NCBI GenBank assembly: GCA_044359175.1
Contig: JBIKMO010000188.1
Location: 1 to 8,338 of the forward strand
Direction: 5' to 3'
DNA: 8,338 nt
From: UBA4615 sp044359175
GTDB lineage: Bacteria; Pseudomonadota; Gammaproteobacteria; Burkholderiales; Burkholderiaceae_E
A program made the position numbers and the translations under genes. The notes beneath the pieces were generated by a model. That model had not been told where the DNA came from, made no database searches, and saw only the letters and a program-made list of their open reading frames with translations. Below are positions 5,687 through 8,338 of this stretch, in pieces. Numbering within the stretch: the stretch's first letter is position 1; every line of letters starts with the position of its first letter.

Positions 5687-6259
5687 ATGGGTGCCTGGAT
5701 CCACATGATTCCCCCCGACGAAGCCACAGGCACGCTGCGCGACCTGTACGACCGCGTGAGGACACCGCACGGCACGGTCGACAACGTGATGCGCGCGCAC
5801 AGCCTGAGGCCGGCGACGATGGAAGGCCACGTCGTGCTCTACCGCAGCGTGCTGCACCACCCGGACAACGTGCTGCCGTTCGGGTTCCTCGAGGTCGTGG
5901 CCAGCTACGTGAGCCTCATCAACGACTGCGCCTACAGCCTGAGTCATCACTGGTCGAACGCACGACGACTGATGAACGACGCCACGCGCGCCGAGCGCGT
6001 GTGGGCGGCGCTGACCGCGCGCCGCCCCGAGGAGGCGTTCGACGGCAAGGAGCGAGCGTTGCTCGACTACGCCGCCAAGCTCACGACCGCGGTGGGCGCG
6101 ATGACGCGGGCCGACTACGACGCGCTGCGCGCAGCCGGCTGCGAGGACGGCGAGATCCTCGAGGTGAATCAGGTCACCGCGTATTTCAATTACTCGAACC
6201 GGCTGCTCAACGGGCTGGGCGTCACCACCGAGGGTGACGTGATCGGCTATTACGCCTGA
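5687..6259 (+). CDS. AhpD/carboxymuconolactone-decarboxylase-like protein with CxxS site
   Basis: A 190-aa helical protein of the AhpD-like fold, close in layout to 'peroxidase-related enzymes'. AhpD uses a Glu, a CxxC pair and a His relay to reduce peroxides. Aligning on spacing gives E69, C81, S84 and H88 (E to first Cys 12; second position to His 4), within the stretch N-D-C-A-Y-S-L-S-H-H (79-88). The second Cys of CxxC, which in AhpD is the peroxide-attacking one, is Ser here. Normal thiol peroxidase chemistry is therefore unlikely, and another role such as decarboxylation, isomerisation or binding should be considered. The C-terminal half (120-175) continues the family pattern, including N-Q-V-T-A-Y-F-N-Y (161-169). 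The ribosome site before the ATG at 5687 is weak. It sits between the HD-domain and 2OG-oxygenase genes, with gaps of 29 and 11 bp. Confidence 0.85.
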   Translation: MGAWIHMIPPDEATGTLRDLYDRVRTPHGTVDNVMRAHSLRPATMEGHVVLYRSVLHHPDNVLPFGFLEVVASYVSLINDCAYSLSHHWSNARRLMNDATRAERVWAALTARRPEEAFDGKERALLDYAAKLTTAVGAMTRADYDALRAAGCEDGEILEVNQVTAYFNYSNRLLNGLGVTTEGDVIGYYA

Positions 6260-6270
6260 GGGCGGACACC

Positions 6271-7251
6271 GTGTCCTACGCCCACGCCCGGACGATCGAC
6301 CCAGGGTCGATCCCCGTAATCGACGTCGGTCCTCTGGCGAACGGCACGCGCGACCAGGTGCGGACCGTGGCTCGCGCGATGCGCGAGGCGGCCGAAACGG
6401 TCGGGTTCCTCTACGTGGCGAATCACGGCGTGCCCGGCGAGCTCGTCGCCGACCTCGAGCGCGTCGCTCGACGATTCTTCGCGCTGCCCGAGGCGGACAA
6501 GGCGCAGGTGATACCGCTCGACCGCCACCGGGGGTTCCTGCCGATCGGTCAGGCCAAGATGTACTCGGGGGCGAAGGTCGACCTCAAGGAGAGCTTCGTC
6601 TGGGGGCTGGATGTCGGCGACGACGACCCCGACTACCGCGCCGGCAACCGGATGCACGGACCGAACCGCTGGCCCGCGGCCCTGCCCGAGATGCGAGTGC
6701 TGTGCAACCGGTACTTCGAGGCGGCCAACGCCTGCGGACGCAGGCTGCTGCGCGGCTTCGCCGTGAGCCTGGAGCTCGCGGACGATCACTTCGACCGGTC
6801 GTTCTCCAAACCGGTCACGCGCTGCTCGGCCGTGTTCTATCCGCCTCAGCCGCCCGACGGTGCCGACGACCAATTCGGCGTGGCGCCGCACACCGACTAC
6901 GGCACGCTCACCGTCCTACACCAGGACCCGGTCGGTGGACTGCAGATCCGCGACAGGGCGGGCGACTGGATCGTCGCCCACCCGATCCCGGGCACGCTGG
7001 TGGTCAACGTGGGCGACCTGCTCGCACGCTGGACCAACGACCGCTTCACGTCGACGCCGCATCGCGTGGTCAATGCCTCGGGACGCGAGCGGCTGTCGGT
7101 CGCCGCCTTCGTCGATCCGGACTACGCCACGCCGATCGACCCAGTGCCCGGGCCCGGCACGACGCCGCGGTACCCGTCCGTGACCTGTGGGGACTACATC
7201 CTCGGGCGCTTCGACGCGGCCTTCGCCTATCGCCGCCCCCCCGCGGGCTGA
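6271..7251 (+). CDS. 2-oxoglutarate/Fe(II) oxygenase, isopenicillin N synthase family
   Basis: A 326-aa non-heme iron oxygenase of the IPNS/DIOX type, usual family length about 300-350. The N-terminal domain starts with I-P-V-I-D-V (14-19) and has G-F-L-Y-V-A-N-H-G-V (45-54). The catalytic jelly-roll carries the iron triad H207-T-D209 and H264 (T-P-H-R-V-V-N), followed by R274-L-S276, the R-x-S pair that binds 2-oxoglutarate (or substrate carboxylate in IPNS). Y-P-P-Q (190-193) and H-T-D-Y-G-T-L-T (207-214) are family hallmarks. Such enzymes usually hydroxylate or desaturate small molecules with 2-oxoglutarate and O2; the substrate is not readable here. The start is a GTG at 6271, with GAGGG (6258-6262) overlapping the previous stop codon, so the two genes are probably translationally coupled. 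With the HD diiron protein two genes upstream, a sequential two-oxygenase pathway is plausible. Confidence 0.93.
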   Translation: MSYAHARTIDPGSIPVIDVGPLANGTRDQVRTVARAMREAAETVGFLYVANHGVPGELVADLERVARRFFALPEADKAQVIPLDRHRGFLPIGQAKMYSGAKVDLKESFVWGLDVGDDDPDYRAGNRMHGPNRWPAALPEMRVLCNRYFEAANACGRRLLRGFAVSLELADDHFDRSFSKPVTRCSAVFYPPQPPDGADDQFGVAPHTDYGTLTVLHQDPVGGLQIRDRAGDWIVAHPIPGTLVVNVGDLLARWTNDRFTSTPHRVVNASGRERLSVAAFVDPDYATPIDPVPGPGTTPRYPSVTCGDYILGRFDAAFAYRRPPAG

Positions 7252-7287
7252 GCCGGGGGCGCCCGGCACGCGTCGAGACGCGCGTGC
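7252..7287. terminator. Two adjacent GC hairpins between convergent genes
   Basis: In the 41-bp gap between two facing stop codons lie two hairpins. The first has a 6-bp stem GCCGGG/CCCGGC (7252-7257 with 7262-7267). The second has a 7-bp stem GCACGCG/CGCGTGC (7266-7272 with 7281-7287). They share bases 7266-7267, so both cannot form fully at once. No T-tract follows in either direction. The position suits a two-way terminator. Confidence 0.4.
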
Positions 7288-7292
7288 GGCGA

Positions 7293-8338
7293 TCAGCCGA
7301 TGCGCGCGAGCAGCCGATGCTGCCACCCGATGCCGCGACGCTCGACGATGCGCTTCTCCACGATCGCCCGCGCCCGCGGCAGCTCGCCGCCCCGCTCCAA
7401 CGCGTCGAGGAAGATCAGTTCGAACAGATCCCGCTGCGCGTGACTGCCTCCGATCTCCTGCAGTCGCGCCATCACCGGCGCGAGATGGCGGACCGCCTCG
7501 GGGTGGCGACCCAGACCCGCAGCGACGACGCCGTGCGCGGCCGGCACGGCCACCTGCTGCCACGTGCGACGGACAAAAGGGTCGACGCGCGCGGCGTCGG
7601 CCACGAAGCGCTCGAGCTTGGCCGCGACCGCCGAGCGTTCGTCGGCGCGGGCGAGGCCGTAGAGGTAGTGCAGCTCGTTGAACGGCCACACGGACTCGTG
7701 CACCCGCGCCCGCAGAAAGCCGGCGAGCTCGGTCCAGCGCGTACCCGGGTCCACGCCTCGCAGCTCAAGGCGGGCGAGCAGCGCGACCGCGTTGAGCTGG
7801 TCCTGCGAGTACTCCTTCCACACGCCCCACACGCGCTGGTCGTACAGCGCGAGGGCCTGCTGCGGCTCATCCCGGTCCAGGTGATAGAGCGCGACGTGCC
7901 ACCAGTTGTGGGTCAGCATGAACGAGTTGCAGCGTGCCCAGGTGTCCGCGTGCTCGGTCATGAACCGGATGCCCTCGTCCAGCCGGCCCTGCGTCTCCTG
8001 CGCGTGCGCGTACGCGTGCTGCGCCCACGCATCCTCGCGGCGGATCGCGATCGCTTGCAGCGCCGCCTCCTGCGCTTCGGCGATGCGGTGACACTGCTCG
8101 AGGGCGAACGCGTGCATGCCGTGAACGTAACCGACGTCGCCGCAGGCCGGCAGCGACTTCGCGGACAGGCGCAGCATGCCGTCGAAGTCGCCGAGCAGGA
8201 AACGGTGGGTCTGACCGAGCTTGAGCGCGAGCAGATCGCGTGGATGCCGGTCGAGGATGCCGTCGGTCGCGCCGACGAGGGTCTCCCAGTCCCCCTCGAC
8301 CCAGCCCTGCACCGCGCGAACGGTCGCCCGCTCGCGTT
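7293..8338 (-). CDS. TTC38-like tetratricopeptide repeat protein (5' end beyond window)
   Basis: A helical-repeat protein of the TTC38-like family, whose molecular function is unknown. The frame stays open past the in-frame GTG at 8312 to the window edge, giving R-E-R-A-T-V-R-A-V-Q-G-W-V-E-G-D-W. This matches the family's internal repeat sequence, so the real start lies outside. Counting from the GTG codon at 8312 as residue 1, TPR-like helix pairs are visible at about 1-30 (D-W ... R-H-P-R-D-L-L-A-L), 62-98 and 94-118 (A-W-A-Q-H-A-Y-A-H). The family landmarks T-H-N-W-W-H-V-A-L-Y-H (134-144) and A-L-A-L-Y-D (153-158) follow. Within the visible part there is no signal peptide or membrane span, so it is probably cytoplasmic. 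It converges on the oxygenase operon, with its stop 41 bp from that of the 2OG oxygenase, and I see no functional tie to it. Confidence 0.88.
   Translation of the reverse strand, partial: RERATVRAVQGWVEGDWETLVGATDGILDRHPRDLLALKLGQTHRFLLGDFDGMLRLSAKSLPACGDVGYVHGMHAFALEQCHRIAEAQEAALQAIAIRREDAWAQHAYAHAQETQGRLDEGIRFMTEHADTWARCNSFMLTHNWWHVALYHLDRDEPQQALALYDQRVWGVWKEYSQDQLNAVALLARLELRGVDPGTRWTELAGFLRARVHESVWPFNELHYLYGLARADERSAVAAKLERFVADAARVDPFVRRTWQQVAVPAAHGVVAAGLGRHPEAVRHLAPVMARLQEIGGSHAQRDLFELIFLDALERGGELPRARAIVEKRIVERRGIGWQHRLLARIG

Overview
This window comes from a very GC-rich genome with dense genes, mostly G/C-ending codons and Shine-Dalgarno starts. The gene content (a type VI secretion VgrG start, a one-permease polar amino-acid-type ABC importer, a glutathione transferase, Fe-dependent oxygenases, a TTC38-like TPR protein) suggests a Gram-negative proteobacterium, most likely Burkholderiales-like. 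That placement is an inference from gene types and base composition only. I saw no rRNA, tRNA, CRISPR array or insertion sequence.

Left part (1-1465, all minus strand): an unrecognised 181-aa protein, then an exported protein built of six 17-residue repeats (beta-flower type), then the first 23 codons of a VgrG-like spike protein running off the left edge. The gap at 71-320 holds no gene; I see only the VgrG ribosome site (76-81) and a small GC hairpin (286-302). The non-coding stretch 1466-1880 separates this block from the plus-strand transporter and contains a 15-bp imperfect inverted repeat.

Middle (1881-4260): an ABC importer. The binding protein (PheC/cyclohexadienyl-dehydratase-like fold) and the permease overlap on the plus strand. 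The ATPase lies on the minus strand, converging on the permease with 11 bp between the stops. The binding protein keeps the carboxylate-type Arg but has Ser where the alpha-amino-binding Asp normally sits.

Right-middle (4343-7251, plus strand): four closely spaced genes, divergent from the ATPase. They encode a GST-like protein, an HD-domain protein with the full six-ligand pattern of mixed-valent diiron oxygenases (PhnZ/TmpB/MIOX type), an AhpD-like protein whose CxxC is CxxS, and an IPNS-type 2-oxoglutarate/Fe(II) oxygenase. A 2OG oxygenase next to an HD diiron oxygenase recalls the two-step PhnY/PhnZ and TmpA/TmpB phosphonate pathways. Here the oxygenase family differs and the substrate-site residues do not match, so the substrate is unknown. 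This cassette and the neighbouring importer are the most interesting part of the window.

Right edge (7293-8338, minus strand): a TTC38-like TPR protein, cut at its N-terminus by the window edge, converging on the oxygenase operon across a 41-bp gap with two GC hairpins.
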